The translations under genes and the position numbers were made by a program. The notes under the pieces were generated by a model that ran no database searches, was not told the DNA's origin, and saw only the letters and a program-made list of their open reading frames with translations. Of a DNA stretch of 64,000 bases, positions 32,025 through 40,841 are shown one piece after another (the stretch's first letter is position 1; every line of letters starts with the position of its first letter). The stretch comes from Methylorubrum rhodesianum (lineage in GTDB: Bacteria > Pseudomonadota > Alphaproteobacteria > Rhizobiales > Beijerinckiaceae), in NCBI RefSeq assembly GCF_014199985.1, contig NZ_JACHOS010000008.1:186001-250000 (forward strand), read 5' to 3'.

Positions 32025-32462
32025 GTGACGATGACGCGGCCGTCCCCGTTCGGGTATCCGTTCCTGCTCGGCTTCGACGAGATCGAGCAGGCACTCGATC
32101 GTGTCTCCAAGGCCGCGAGCGACGGTTACCCGCCCTACAACATCGAACGCATCACCCGCAGCGAGCGCGAGCCGGATCGCTTGCGCATTACGCTCGCGGT
32201 AGCCGGGTTTACGCAAGACCAGCTCGACGTCTCCCTCGAGGAGAATCAATTGGTCGTGCGCGGCCGGCAGGTCGATGACAAGGCGCGCCAGTTCCTGCAC
32301 CGCGGCATCGCCGCGCGGCAGTTCCAGCGGGCCTTCCTCCTCGCCGACGGCATGGAGGTGCTGGGGGCGGAGCTCTCGAACGGGTTGCTGTCGATCGATC
32401 TCGCGCGCCCGGAGCCGGAGCGGATCGTGCGCAAGATCGCGATCGCCGCCAAGGACCCGTGA
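32025..32462 (+). CDS. Hsp20-family small heat shock protein
   Basis: A 145-residue IbpA-type chaperone that holds unfolding proteins. The alpha-crystallin core runs from PPYNIERITRSEREPDRLRITLAVAGFTQDQLDVSLEENQLVVRGRQ to AFLLADGMEVLGAELSNGLLSIDLARPEPE, with the conserved A-x-L-x-N-G-L-L motif. The N terminus GYPFLLGFDEIEQALDRV is the class A type of rhizobia. The start may be GTG at 32025 (5 bases from GGAGG) or the ATG two codons on. Expression is probably heat-controlled through the folded leader. DUF1150 follows, as in many alphaproteobacteria. Confidence 0.93.
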   Translation: MTMTRPSPFGYPFLLGFDEIEQALDRVSKAASDGYPPYNIERITRSEREPDRLRITLAVAGFTQDQLDVSLEENQLVVRGRQVDDKARQFLHRGIAARQFQRAFLLADGMEVLGAELSNGLLSIDLARPEPERIVRKIAIAAKDP

Positions 32463-32642
32463 CCGGAACCTGCAGAAGGACCGGTGAACGGCGGAAGACG
32501 GGCACGCCCCCGCCATCACCGCGTCGATGCATCGCAGGCCGCGCCCGGCCGTCACCCGGACCTCGACCCCCAACCGGATTTGTCGCCGCCGATCCGCGGG
32601 ACCATATCCGATTCAATGCTCTGCCTCGGAAGGAGGGCCTTC

Positions 32643-32927
32643 ATGACCGACGTCACCACGACCGACCTGACAATCGACACGACCGCCACGCCCGCCATCG
32701 ACCCGGCGGAGTTCGCAGCGCTCGGTGAGGGACATATCGCCTATGTCCGGCCGATCCGCTCGGACGAGGTCCGCAGCCTGTTCCCGCAGGCGCCCGAGAT
32801 GGGCCCCGGCCTCGACCTGTTCGCCCTGCTTTCGGCGAGCGGCGCGCCGATCCTGCTCACCGATTCCCGCGAGGTTGCGGTGGCGAACGCCATGGCCCAC
32901 CAGCTCTACCCGGTGAGCCTGCACTGA
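32643..32927 (+). CDS. DUF1150 protein
   Basis: A 94-residue protein with the DUF1150 signature HIAYVRPIRSDEVRSLFP, then GLDLFALLSASGAPILLTDSREVAVANAMAHQL. A strong SD (GGAAGGAGGGCC) precedes the ATG at 32643. The family is alphaproteobacterial, small and soluble, and is habitually found next to an Hsp20 gene, as here (180 bp downstream). The biochemical role is unknown; a partner or client-linked role with Hsp20 is an inference from the context. Confidence 0.88.
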   Translation: MTDVTTTDLTIDTTATPAIDPAEFAALGEGHIAYVRPIRSDEVRSLFPQAPEMGPGLDLFALLSASGAPILLTDSREVAVANAMAHQLYPVSLH

Positions 32928-32972
32928 ACCGGCACCGGAGACGCAGCCCCGCCGCAGGGCGGGGAGGCGTCC

Positions 32973-33770
32973 TCAGGCCATCGCCGCGACCGTGCGCACG
33001 AGGAGGTCGATATCCTCGGGCCGCGACAGGCGATGGTCGCCATCCTTGATCAGCGTCAGCCGCGCTCCCTGCGCCGGCAGGCGATCCAGAATGCGCAGGG
33101 CATGGGCATGGGGCACGTCCGGATCGGCCATGCCCTGGAGGATGTGGACCGGACAGCCCGGCTCCAGGGGCGCATCGAGCAGAAGGTGGCGCCGTCCGTC
33201 CTCGATCAGCGCCATGCGGATCGGATCGGGCTCCGGGGCGTAGGGCGTCGCGCGATACCACACGCCGTCACGCTCCAGCGTCTGACGGACCTCCGGCGGG
33301 AACGCGTCCCACATCAGGGACTCGGTGAAGTCGAGGGCGGGCGCGATCAGCACCATCCCGCCGACGCCCGCCCCGCGCCGCGCCCGCTCGCGGGCAACGA
33401 GGCAGGCGATCCAGCCGCCCATGGAGGAGCCGACGAGGATGGGCCGTTCGTCGGCGTAGCGGTCGATGACGGCGCAAGCATCCGCGAGCCAGTCGGAGAT
33501 GGTGCCGTCCTCGAAGCGCCCCTGCGACTCGCCGTGGCCGGAATAGTCGAACCGTACCATGCGCCGGCCGCTCCGCGCGGCCCAGGCATCGAGGGCGGCG
33601 GCCTTCGTGGCCCGCATGTCGGAGCGGAACCCGCCGAGCCAGACCACGGGCGGCCCGGCGCCCTCCCGCACCCGCACCGCCAGCCGGCGCGGGGCGCCCC
33701 GTCCGACATCGAGCGTCACGACGGGCAATTCGCCCTGCATGGCCTGGGGATGGGGCGTGGATTGAGTCAC
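32973..33770 (-). CDS. Alpha/beta hydrolase (ABHD10/thioesterase-like)
   Basis: A 265-residue soluble serine hydrolase. It has FDYSGHGESQG before the nucleophile, the elbow GSSMGG with Ser116, an Asp in the MADPDVPH segment and the catalytic His in KDGDHRLS. The lack of signal peptide and the short cap resemble ABHD10 and related acyl-protein or carboxylic-ester hydrolases. The substrate cannot be inferred. It stands alone between DUF1150 (convergent) and a glycosyltransferase gene (divergent). Confidence 0.87.
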   Translation of the reverse strand: MTQSTPHPQAMQGELPVVTLDVGRGAPRRLAVRVREGAGPPVVWLGGFRSDMRATKAAALDAWAARSGRRMVRFDYSGHGESQGRFEDGTISDWLADACAVIDRYADERPILVGSSMGGWIACLVARERARRGAGVGGMVLIAPALDFTESLMWDAFPPEVRQTLERDGVWYRATPYAPEPDPIRMALIEDGRRHLLLDAPLEPGCPVHILQGMADPDVPHAHALRILDRLPAQGARLTLIKDGDHRLSRPEDIDLLVRTVAAMA

Positions 33771-33896
33771 GGGCGCGGGATTTCCTGAGATTCCGAAACA
33801 AGCCGACGACGCTTCGTTTACCGAACCGTAAAGCCGCGGGGACGATCCTTATCCCATGACCCACTTCCAAGCGACTGTCCCGCCTCGGGTGACGCG

Positions 33897-35126
33897 ATGA
33901 ACGCAGGCAGCCTGTCGGGCGGCCCGGTGCAACTCTCCGAGACCTCGCCGCTGGCGGGCGTCACGGTGCTGCAGATCATCCCGGCGCTGGAGGCAGGGGG
34001 CGCCGAGCGCACCACCGTCGACGTGGCGGCGGCGCTCGCCGAGGCCGGCGCGCGACCGCTCGTGGCGACGGAGGGCGGCCGGCTCGTCGGCGAGCTGCAG
34101 GCCAAGGGCGGGATCTGGGTGCCGTTCCCGGCCAACACCAAGAACCCGCTCGCCATGGCGCTGAACGTCGAGCGCCTCGCCCGGCTGTGCCGCCGGGAGG
34201 GCGTGCAGATCCTGCATGCCCGCTCCCGGGCGCCGGCCTGGGTGGCACTGGGCGCCGCGCGCCGGCTGAAGCTGCCCTTCGTGACGACCTATCACGGCAG
34301 CTATTCGGGCCGGACCAGCGTCAAGATCCTCTACAATTCGGTGATGGCGCGGGGCGATGTCGTGATCGCCAACTCGCACTACACCGCCGACCTGATCCGA
34401 CGGACCCATCCCGATCAGGCCGGGGGCCGGATCAGCGTGATCCACCGCGGCACGGATCTGGCGGCGTTCACGCCCTCGGCGGTCTCGGCCGCCCGGGTCG
34501 AGAGCCTGCGCCGGACCTGGAACGTGGCGCCGCACGAACGGGTCGTGCTGCTCGCGGCCCGGCTCACCGCCTGGAAGGGCCAGCGCGTGCTGATCGAGGC
34601 GGTGGCCCGCCTGCGCGATCTCGGCGTGACCGACATCGCCGTGGTGCTCGCGGGCGATCCGCAGGGCCGCACGGCCTACGAGCGCGAGCTCGATGCCTTG
34701 ATCGCGGCGCGCAACCTGGGGAGCATCGTGCGCCGGGTCGGCCACTGCACCGACATGCCGGCGGCCTTCCGCGCGGCCTCCGTCGTCGCGGTGCCCTCGG
34801 TCGAACCGGAGGCGTTCGGCCGCTCGGCGGTCGAGGCCCAAGCGCTCGGCATCCCCGTAGTGGTCTCCGATCTCGGCGCCGTGCCGGAGACGGTGCTGGC
34901 CCCGCCCGACGTGGAGCCCGGCCAGCGCACCGGCTGGCGGGTGCCGCCGGGCGATGCCGCCGCGCTCGCCGACGCGCTGAAGGAGGCCCTGTCGCTGGGC
35001 GCCAGCGCCCGCGACGCCCTGGCGCGGCGGGCGCAGGCCCATGTCGAGGCGAACTTTTCCCTCGACCGCATGATCGAGGGCACCCTGAACGTCTACGCGG
35101 ATCTTCTGAACCGAGCGAAAACGTGA
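33897..35126 (+). CDS. Family 4 glycosyltransferase
   Basis: A 409-residue GT-B glycosyltransferase. The N-terminal domain has VTVLQIIPALEAGGAERTTVDVAAALAEAG (acceptor-side loop, GAER motif) and LHARSRAPAWVA. The C-terminal donor-binding domain has VVLLAARLTAWKGQRVLIEAVARL and PSVEPEAFGRSAVEAQALGIPVVVSDLGAVPETV, with the E-x7-E motif (EAFGRSAVE). It probably adds a sugar to lipopolysaccharide core or an exopolysaccharide at the cytosolic face. It lies alone in front of infC, 155 bp away, with no shared operon signs other than orientation. Confidence 0.92.
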   Translation: MNAGSLSGGPVQLSETSPLAGVTVLQIIPALEAGGAERTTVDVAAALAEAGARPLVATEGGRLVGELQAKGGIWVPFPANTKNPLAMALNVERLARLCRREGVQILHARSRAPAWVALGAARRLKLPFVTTYHGSYSGRTSVKILYNSVMARGDVVIANSHYTADLIRRTHPDQAGGRISVIHRGTDLAAFTPSAVSAARVESLRRTWNVAPHERVVLLAARLTAWKGQRVLIEAVARLRDLGVTDIAVVLAGDPQGRTAYERELDALIAARNLGSIVRRVGHCTDMPAAFRAASVVAVPSVEPEAFGRSAVEAQALGIPVVVSDLGAVPETVLAPPDVEPGQRTGWRVPPGDAAALADALKEALSLGASARDALARRAQAHVEANFSLDRMIEGTLNVYADLLNRAKT

Positions 35127-35281
35127 CAGGATGAACCGAAATCAGTCCCGCGAGTTGACTCCGCAAGAAGATTTGCCAAGTTAGTGCCGTCCGGCCGAGC
35201 CGGATCAATCGGTGGCCGGGGCTCGCCAGACGCGGTGGCTCTCAGGCTGCCGTTTTGTCGTTGATACAGGAGAACTGAGCC

Positions 35282-35824
35282 ATTCGCAGACCAATGAGAG
35301 CCATGCCGGCCCCGCAGAAGGACGGGCCGCGCGCAAACCGGGACATCCGCGGCGTCCGCGACGTCCAGCTCATCGACCAGGACGGACAGAACCGGGGTGT
35401 CGTGCCCTTCTTCGACGCGCTGGCCATGGCTGAGGAGGTCGGGCTCGACCTCGTCGAGATCGCGCCGAACTCCGTCCCTCCCGTCTGCAAGTTCCTCGAT
35501 TACGGGCGCTTCCGCTTCAACGAACAGAAGAAGCAGAACGAGGCCCGCAAGCGGCAGAAGACGGTCGAGGTGAAGGAGATCAAGCTCCGCCCCGGCATCG
35601 ACAAGCACGACTACGACGTGAAGATGAAGGCCGTGCAGCGGTTCTTCGAGGAAGGCGACAAGGTCAAGGTCACCCTGCGCTTCCGCGGCCGCGAGATCGC
35701 CCACCAGGATATCGGGCTGCGCCTCCTGGAGCGCGTGAAGCAGGAGACCCAGGAGATCGCCAAGGTTGAGAGCGAACCGATGCTCGAAGGCCGCCAGATG
35801 ATCATGATCCTGGCGCCGCGCTGA
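35282..35824 (+). CDS. infC: Translation initiation factor IF-3, ATT start codon
   Basis: IF-3 binds the 30S subunit and checks start codons. The 180-residue product includes [28 protein letters not shown], the linker region [25 protein letters not shown] and [22 protein letters not shown] place the start at ATT (35282-35284), 9 bases after AGGAG; it reads [12 protein letters not shown], the usual alphaproteobacterial beginning. The nearest ATG (35294) is 21 bases from the SD, too far. An AUU start is the known device by which IF-3 represses its own translation. An intrinsic terminator follows, so rpmI is not cotranscribed. Confidence 0.93.
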   Translation: MRRPMRAMPAPQKDGPRANRDIRGVRDVQLIDQDGQNRGVVPFFDALAMAEEVGLDLVEIAPNSVPPVCKFLDYGRFRFNEQKKQNEARKRQKTVEVKEIKLRPGIDKHDYDVKMKAVQRFFEEGDKVKVTLRFRGREIAHQDIGLRLLERVKQETQEIAKVESEPMLEGRQMIMILAPR

Positions 35825-35871
35825 ACACGTTCCGGCATTTCCGCCGTCCCGCGGAAAAAGGCTCGTCTGCG

Positions 35872-35906
35872 AATGCGCTGCTCCCTCGCGGGGGCGGCGC
35901 ATTTTT
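35872..35906 (+). terminator. Intrinsic terminator of infC
   Basis: AATGCGCTGC (35872-35881) pairs with GCGGCGCATT (35894-35903), 10 bp with one G-U, followed directly by TTTTTCG. It ends the infC transcript before the opposite-strand amyloglucosidase gene. Confidence 0.75.
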
Positions 35907-35972
35907 CGTTTGCGCCGAGAGATCCCCGCCGGCGGCCCCGAGGGACGGGGCCGCTCGGCACTGGGCGGAGAC

Positions 35973-38309
35973 CTATTTCAGCATCGAGATCTGCACGTCG
36001 CCGGTGCGCCGCGTCACCGAGACCGTCACGTCGCTTCCATGGCGGTGCAGGCGGATGTCGACCCGCGATGGGCCGAGCTTGAGGTTGAACAGCTCCACCG
36101 CTTCGAGGAAGCGCGGCAGGATCGGGTTGCGGAAGCGGATCCGGTTGCGGGCGTGGTCGATCTCGAGCCCGAGGCAGGCCGCCAGGAAGGCGAAGGGAGC
36201 CGCCGCCGCCCAGGCCTGCGGCGAGCAGGCCACGGGGTAGCTCACGGGCCCGCGCTGGCGCCGCCGCATGAAGCCGCAGAACAGCTCCGGCAGCCGCTTC
36301 TGGTCATAGTACAGGCTGGTGTCGAACATGCCCTGGAACACCTGCGCCGCCTCCTCCTTGAGGCCGTAGCGGGCGAGCCCGAGGGCGCAGATCGCGTTGT
36401 CGTGCGGCCAGATCGAGCCGTTGTGGTAGGACATCGGGTTGTAGCGCGCCTCGCCCTTGGCGATGGTGCGGATGCCCCAGCCGTTGAAGCCGTCGTTGGA
36501 CAGGAGCTGCGCCGCGACCCGCGGGGCTCGCTCCGGCAGGGCGATGTCGGTGAACAGGGCGTGGCCGGTATTGGAGGAGCGCACGGCGCATTGCCGCTTG
36601 GCGCCGTCGAGGGCGAGCGCGTAGGTGCCGATGGCCTCGCACCAGAACGCCTTGTCGAAATTCTCGCGCAGGGTGTTGGCTTGGCCCGTCAGGCGGACCG
36701 ACAGGTCGTCCTCGCCGAGCAGGCTCGCGAGCCGCGCCGCGCCGCGCTTGGCGGCGTAGACGTAGCCCTGGACCTCGCAAAGCGCGATCGGCCCCTTGGC
36801 CATGGCGCCGTCGGCGTGGAAGATCGAGTCGTGGCTGTCCTTCCAGCCCTGGTTGGCCAGGCCCTGCTCGGTCTCGCGGGCATATTCCACGAAGCCGTCG
36901 CCGTCGCGGTCGCCATAGGTGTCGATCCAGTCCAGGGCCAGCTTGAGCTGCGGCCAGATCGCCCGGATCGTATCGAGGTCGCCGGTGACCTCGTGGTACT
37001 GCGCCGCCAGCATCACGAAGAGCGGCGTGCCGTCGATGGTGCCGTAATAGTGGCGGAAGGGCACCTCGCCGAGCATCGCCATCTCGCCGCGGCGGGTCTC
37101 GTGCAGCACCTTGCCGGGCTGGGCGTCGGCGGCCGGATCGACGGCCTTGGCCTGGGTCGCGGCGAGGAAGCGCAGCACGCCCTTGCCGAAATTCGGATCG
37201 ATCCAGAGCGCCATCATCGCCGTGATGATGCCGTCGCGGCCGAACACCGTGGAGTACCAGGGGATGCCGGCGAAGGGGTAGATCCCCTCCTGCGTCCGGG
37301 TCGCCAGCATGTAGAGGTCGGCGGTGGCCCGGCAGAGCCCCTCGTTGAACTGGTCGTTCGAGGAGATGATCGTGGTGATGCCGGCGGTGATCTGGCGCTG
37401 GTCGCGGCGGTTGTCGCGATAGGCGCGGGCGAAGATGCGGCCCTCGTTCAGGCGCCGGTCGGGCTGCTCGGCGAGGCTGCCGGCGGCGCGCGACAGGGCC
37501 AGCGCCGTGGACTCGCCGGGCTTCTCGGGCCCCGGAGCGCTGGTATAGGCGCGGTGCGACTGGCACACGACGCGGATGAACAGCGAGGTGTTGGTGCCGG
37601 GCTCCAACTCGACCACGAACTCGGCCTTGCCCGGCTCCAGCGTCCGCGGTTCGGGCCCGAAATGCACCGAGGTGGTGCGCACGATCTCGTCGAGGCCAGC
37701 GTAGCGGAACTGCACCTCGGTCCCGCTGCGGCGCTCCACCGTGCGCTTGCCGCGGTTGGTCCGGTCGGATCCGCGCACCTCGAACAGGTCGCGGTAATCG
37801 GCGTCGAAGGTGACGCCGATGCGCAGGCGGCGGCGGCGGGTGTCGTAGTTGCGCAGGCCGATGCGGTCGTAGCAGGCGCCCTTGAACAGGAACTTGGTGC
37901 GCTCGATGGCGATCAGCTCGCGGGGAATCGCGGTCTCGTCGCCCGCATCGAGGCGGATGTCGGGCGTGGTGAGATCGACGCTGAGCGCCCCGTTGTCGTC
38001 CTGAATCGAGGAGGACAGCATCATCGGCCGCTCGTCCTCGATCGTCAGCGCAAGGCGCGAGAGGTAGCGGGTGTCCTGGAAGTAGAGGCCCTCCGGCCCC
38101 GGATGCCAGCCGATATCGCCGTAGCTGTCGAGGACGGCGAAGGCCTCGCCGTATTTGAGGGCGCGAAGCGGGCGGTCCACCAGGGAAGCCTGAGCCTCGA
38201 TATGGTACTGCGGCAGGTTCTCGTCGGCGTCGAGCAGGCCGAATTTCGAGGCTGTCCGCTCCTCGGAGTTTTCGGCGTGGAGATGGGCTGCGTCGTCCTG
38301 TGCCGCCAT
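35973..38309 (-). CDS. Amylo-alpha-1,6-glucosidase (glycogen debranching family)
   Basis: A 778-residue cytosolic enzyme with two parts. An N-terminal beta-rich domain (about 35-290: LKYGEAFAVLDSYGDIG, GLYFQDTRYLSRLALTI) is typical of the short debranching group. An (alpha/alpha)6-barrel GDE_C domain (about 320-770) has GIPWYSTVFGRDGIITAMMALW, FVEYARETEQGLANQGWKDSHDSIFHADG and MSYHNGSIWPHDNAICALGLARYG. It releases glucose at alpha-1,6 branches or acts on a related glucan. The ATG at 38309 fits the start of homology; a longer frame to 38360 is unlikely. It forms a leftward pair with the glycosyltransferase next to it, inserted between infC and rpmI. Confidence 0.92.
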   Translation of the reverse strand: MAAQDDAAHLHAENSEERTASKFGLLDADENLPQYHIEAQASLVDRPLRALKYGEAFAVLDSYGDIGWHPGPEGLYFQDTRYLSRLALTIEDERPMMLSSSIQDDNGALSVDLTTPDIRLDAGDETAIPRELIAIERTKFLFKGACYDRIGLRNYDTRRRRLRIGVTFDADYRDLFEVRGSDRTNRGKRTVERRSGTEVQFRYAGLDEIVRTTSVHFGPEPRTLEPGKAEFVVELEPGTNTSLFIRVVCQSHRAYTSAPGPEKPGESTALALSRAAGSLAEQPDRRLNEGRIFARAYRDNRRDQRQITAGITTIISSNDQFNEGLCRATADLYMLATRTQEGIYPFAGIPWYSTVFGRDGIITAMMALWIDPNFGKGVLRFLAATQAKAVDPAADAQPGKVLHETRRGEMAMLGEVPFRHYYGTIDGTPLFVMLAAQYHEVTGDLDTIRAIWPQLKLALDWIDTYGDRDGDGFVEYARETEQGLANQGWKDSHDSIFHADGAMAKGPIALCEVQGYVYAAKRGAARLASLLGEDDLSVRLTGQANTLRENFDKAFWCEAIGTYALALDGAKRQCAVRSSNTGHALFTDIALPERAPRVAAQLLSNDGFNGWGIRTIAKGEARYNPMSYHNGSIWPHDNAICALGLARYGLKEEAAQVFQGMFDTSLYYDQKRLPELFCGFMRRRQRGPVSYPVACSPQAWAAAAPFAFLAACLGLEIDHARNRIRFRNPILPRFLEAVELFNLKLGPSRVDIRLHRHGSDVTVSVTRRTGDVQISMLK

Positions 38310-38469
38310 GCGAAGCGCCTTTTTGCCGTTGATCCGATGCGAGCGAGGTCGCCCTCGCAAAACGAAGGCCGCCGGTTGCCTCGCAGCGACCGGCGGCCCT
38401 GTCGGACCCGTTCAGTTAGGCGCTCTCCCGGCCCCGACGAGGGGCCGAGAAAGAGTTTCCGTCAGGCTT

Positions 38470-39603
38470 TCAGGCCGGCATCGCGGCGACGTGGATCGGG
38501 CCGTGGGCGGACCCGTTCAGCTCACCGTACTGGGGCGAGAACGCGCCGGCGGCGGGCATCTTGATCACGTTTCCCTGGCCGGCCAGGAGCTGCTCGTAGG
38601 CGGACACGTACTTGCGCACCATCACCTCGGCCGTGAAGCGGCCCTCGAAATGGGCGCGGACGCCGGCGCGGGGCAGATCCTTGACCTTGCGGCAGGCCTC
38701 GACCGCCTCGTCCATCGAATTGACGATGAAGCCGGAGACGCCGTCCTTGATGACTTCCGGCACCGAGCCGTTGCCGAAGGCGATCACCGGCGTACCGGCC
38801 GACATCGCCTCGATCATCACGAGGCCGAAGGGCTCCGGCCAGTCGATCGGGAAGGCGAGCGCCAGGGCGTTGCCGAGGAAGTCCTTCTTCTGCTCCTCGT
38901 TGATCTCGCCGATATACTCCACCAGCGGATGATGGATCATCGGCTCGATCGTCTCGTCCCAATACTCCTGGTCCGCCTTGTCGACCTTGGCGGCGATCTT
39001 CAGCGGCGTGCCGGAACGGATCGCCATCTCGATCGCGCGGTCGGGGCGCTTCTCCGGCGAGATGCGGCCGAGGAAGGCGAGGTAGCCGCCCTTGGCCTCC
39101 GGGTAGTACGGGCAGTTCTCCTTCGGCAGACCGTGATGGATCGTGGCCAGCCAGTTTGAGTTCTCCGGCATCGGCTCGCGCTGGTTGTCCGAGATCGAGA
39201 CCAGCGGCATGCCGGTGAACGTGTTGTAGACCGGCATGAAGTCCGGCACGTCCAGGCGACCGTGCATGGTCGTCAGGCACTTGTGATACAGGTCCTCGAA
39301 CATCGGGTACTGCAGAAGATCGATGTGGAAGTGGATCACATCGAACTCGTGCGCCCGGCGATGCACATGGTGCAGCATGGCGAGGTGGCCCGCGGTGTGG
39401 TCGCGGTAGCCGAGAAGGCGCAGGCCCTCGGGATGGCAGGCGGCGAGCTTCGCCGCAGTCTGGGAGTCACCGCTCGCGAACAGGGTCACGTCGTGACCCT
39501 GGCGGACGAGTTCTTCCGTGATCCACGAAACGACACGCTCGGTGCCGCCATAGAACTTCGGCGGCACAGCTTCCGCGAGCGGGGCAACCTGGGCAATGCG
39601 CAC
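38470..39603 (-). CDS. Family 4 glycosyltransferase linked to debranching enzyme
   Basis: A 377-residue GT-B enzyme with VRIAQVAPLAEAVPPKFYGGTERVVSWITEELVRQGHDVTLFASG at the N terminus, DVIHFHIDLLQYPMFE, the donor-site GRISPEKRPDRAIEMA and the family 4 motif PFGLVMIEAMSAGTPVIAFGNGSVPEVI (E-x7-E). I set a GTG start at 39603 because AGGAG lies 9 bases upstream and homology begins there. It is 160 bp upstream of the amylo-alpha-1,6-glucosidase on the same strand and is probably cotranscribed. The pairing suggests alpha-glucan or trehalose-type metabolism, but the product is unknown. Confidence 0.9.
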   Translation of the reverse strand: MRIAQVAPLAEAVPPKFYGGTERVVSWITEELVRQGHDVTLFASGDSQTAAKLAACHPEGLRLLGYRDHTAGHLAMLHHVHRRAHEFDVIHFHIDLLQYPMFEDLYHKCLTTMHGRLDVPDFMPVYNTFTGMPLVSISDNQREPMPENSNWLATIHHGLPKENCPYYPEAKGGYLAFLGRISPEKRPDRAIEMAIRSGTPLKIAAKVDKADQEYWDETIEPMIHHPLVEYIGEINEEQKKDFLGNALALAFPIDWPEPFGLVMIEAMSAGTPVIAFGNGSVPEVIKDGVSGFIVNSMDEAVEACRKVKDLPRAGVRAHFEGRFTAEVMVRKYVSAYEQLLAGQGNVIKMPAAGAFSPQYGELNGSAHGPIHVAAMPA

Positions 39604-40043
39604 GAAGACGTCTCCTGTGACAGGAAATAGGAATGTTGGAGAGAGTAATGGGGGACGCGGCCTGAGCGGGACATGAACGAAACAGACAGCCAAGGTTTAT
39701 GGTTCCGCCCCGGGACTGGGGCGAGCGGCAATCTTTGCAACCCCACCGAATGCACCCTTTCCACAGCGGCCCACCTCGCTAACCGGCAGGAATCGTCCGC
39801 ACGAGCGGTCTGCCTCGCAGCGAGCGCGCTCCCGAACCTGCCCGGCTGTATGCCTGCCCGACCGTATGCAAGAAGCCGTCCGTTTCCCCGACGATTGAAA
39901 CGGCGAACGGTTTCTGCCATAAGCCGCCCGCGTTGAACCGCCCGGCCGATCAGGGCTGCCGTGGCGGTTCCCGTTGCTCCAGCAGCATTCAAGCGCGAGG
40001 TGCCGGCCGCCGGTCGGATCGCTGTCGCGTTCAGGAGAGCCAA
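39604..40043. other. 440-bp divergent intergenic region before rpmI
   Basis: This lies between the glycosyltransferase (leftward) and rpmI (rightward). It carries a candidate sigma-70 promoter at 39895-39923 and the rpmI SD (CAGGAGAGCC). A possible 87-residue frame at 39673-39936 has no SD and no recognisable protein features. Confidence 0.5.
39895..39923 (+). promoter_or_regulatory. Candidate promoter for rpmI-rplT
   Basis: TTGAAA (five of six to the -35 consensus), a 17-bp spacer, then CATAAG as a loose -10. It lies about 120 bp upstream of rpmI in an otherwise GC-rich gap. This is consistent with rpmI-rplT having its own promoter after separation from infC. Confidence 0.4.
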
Positions 40044-40247
40044 ATGCCCAAGCTGAAGACGAAGTCGGGCGCCAAGAAGCGCTTCAAGGTTACCGGCACC
40101 GGTAAGGTGGTCTACGCCCAGGCCGGCAAGCGCCACGGGATGATCAAGCGGACCAACAAGCAGATCCGCAACCTGCGCGGCACGACGACCCTGTTCGAGG
40201 GCGATGCCGCCAACGTGAAGAAGTACTTCCTGCCGAACCAGCGGTAA
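40044..40247 (+). CDS. rpmI: 50S ribosomal protein L35
   Basis: A 67-residue highly basic protein, [22 protein letters not shown] to [37 protein letters not shown], a complete L35 with the KTxSGAKKRF start. The SD AGGAGAGCC precedes the ATG at 40044. It is followed by rplT 53 bp downstream. Usually it sits directly after infC, but here infC is 4.2 kb away behind two foreign-strand genes, so the two no longer share a transcript. Confidence 0.98.
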   Translation: MPKLKTKSGAKKRFKVTGTGKVVYAQAGKRHGMIKRTNKQIRNLRGTTTLFEGDAANVKKYFLPNQR

Positions 40248-40300
40248 GTTCTTCCACCCCTCGCGATCTGTTTTTGTCTTAAAGTTCCAGGAGATCTCCC

Positions 40301-40666
40301 ATGGCCCGCGTCAAGCGCGGCGTGACCAGTCACGCGAAGCACAAGAAGGTTCTGAAGGCCGCCAAGGGCTATTACGGCCGGCGCAAGAATACGATCCGCA
40401 TCGCCAAGCAGGCGGTGGAGAAGGGTCTGCAATACGCCTACCGCGACCGCAAGAACAAGAAGCGCACCTTCCGCGCTCTCTGGATCCAGCGGCTCAACGC
40501 GGCGGTGCGCGAGCATGGCCTGACCTATTCCCGCTTCATCGATGCGCTCGCCAAGTCGGGCATCGAGGTGGACCGCAAGGCGCTCTCCGAGCTCGCCATC
40601 CACGAGCCGGCCGCCTTCGCGGCGGTGGTCGAGAAGGCGAAGTCGGCCCTGCCGAAGGCCGCCTGA
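40301..40666 (+). CDS. rplT: 50S ribosomal protein L20
   Basis: A 121-residue L20: [80 protein letters not shown]. The long basic N-terminal arm binds 23S rRNA early in 50S assembly, and the globular C-terminal part can repress translation of its own operon. It follows rpmI, is preceded by CAGGAGATCTCCC (good SD), and ends in a strong terminator complex before pheS. Confidence 0.98.
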   Translation: MARVKRGVTSHAKHKKVLKAAKGYYGRRKNTIRIAKQAVEKGLQYAYRDRKNKKRTFRALWIQRLNAAVREHGLTYSRFIDALAKSGIEVDRKALSELAIHEPAAFAAVVEKAKSALPKAA

Positions 40667-40668
40667 TC

Positions 40669-40734
40669 GCTCCGCCGCACGGCGGAGAGACGTTTTGACA
40701 AGGCGCGGCGCGGCAAGCGCCGCGCCTTCTTGTT
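40669..40734 (+). terminator. Double-hairpin terminator after rplT
   Basis: A first hairpin CTCCGCC/GGCGGAG (40669-40686) is followed by a perfect 12-bp stem AAGGCGCGGCGC (40699-40710) with GCGCCGCGCCTT (40716-40727), a 5-nt loop, then CTTGTTTT. This is a strong intrinsic terminator. It could also serve as an attenuator for pheST, which begins 108 bp later. Confidence 0.8.
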
Positions 40735-40841
40735 TTCCGGGTGCGTGCGCGCCGTCTCGTTTCCCGGTGCTTGCGCGCTGCCCGGCGACGCGCAAAAGCA
40801 GCCCCGAAGCAGCACTCCGGCGACCTCTAAGGACAGCGGTG

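Noticed and set aside
39673..39936. A possible 87-residue ORF upstream of rpmI
   Set aside because: No SD, no hydrophobic or conserved segment, Arg-rich C-terminal end typical of chance frames, and it overlaps the candidate rpmI promoter.
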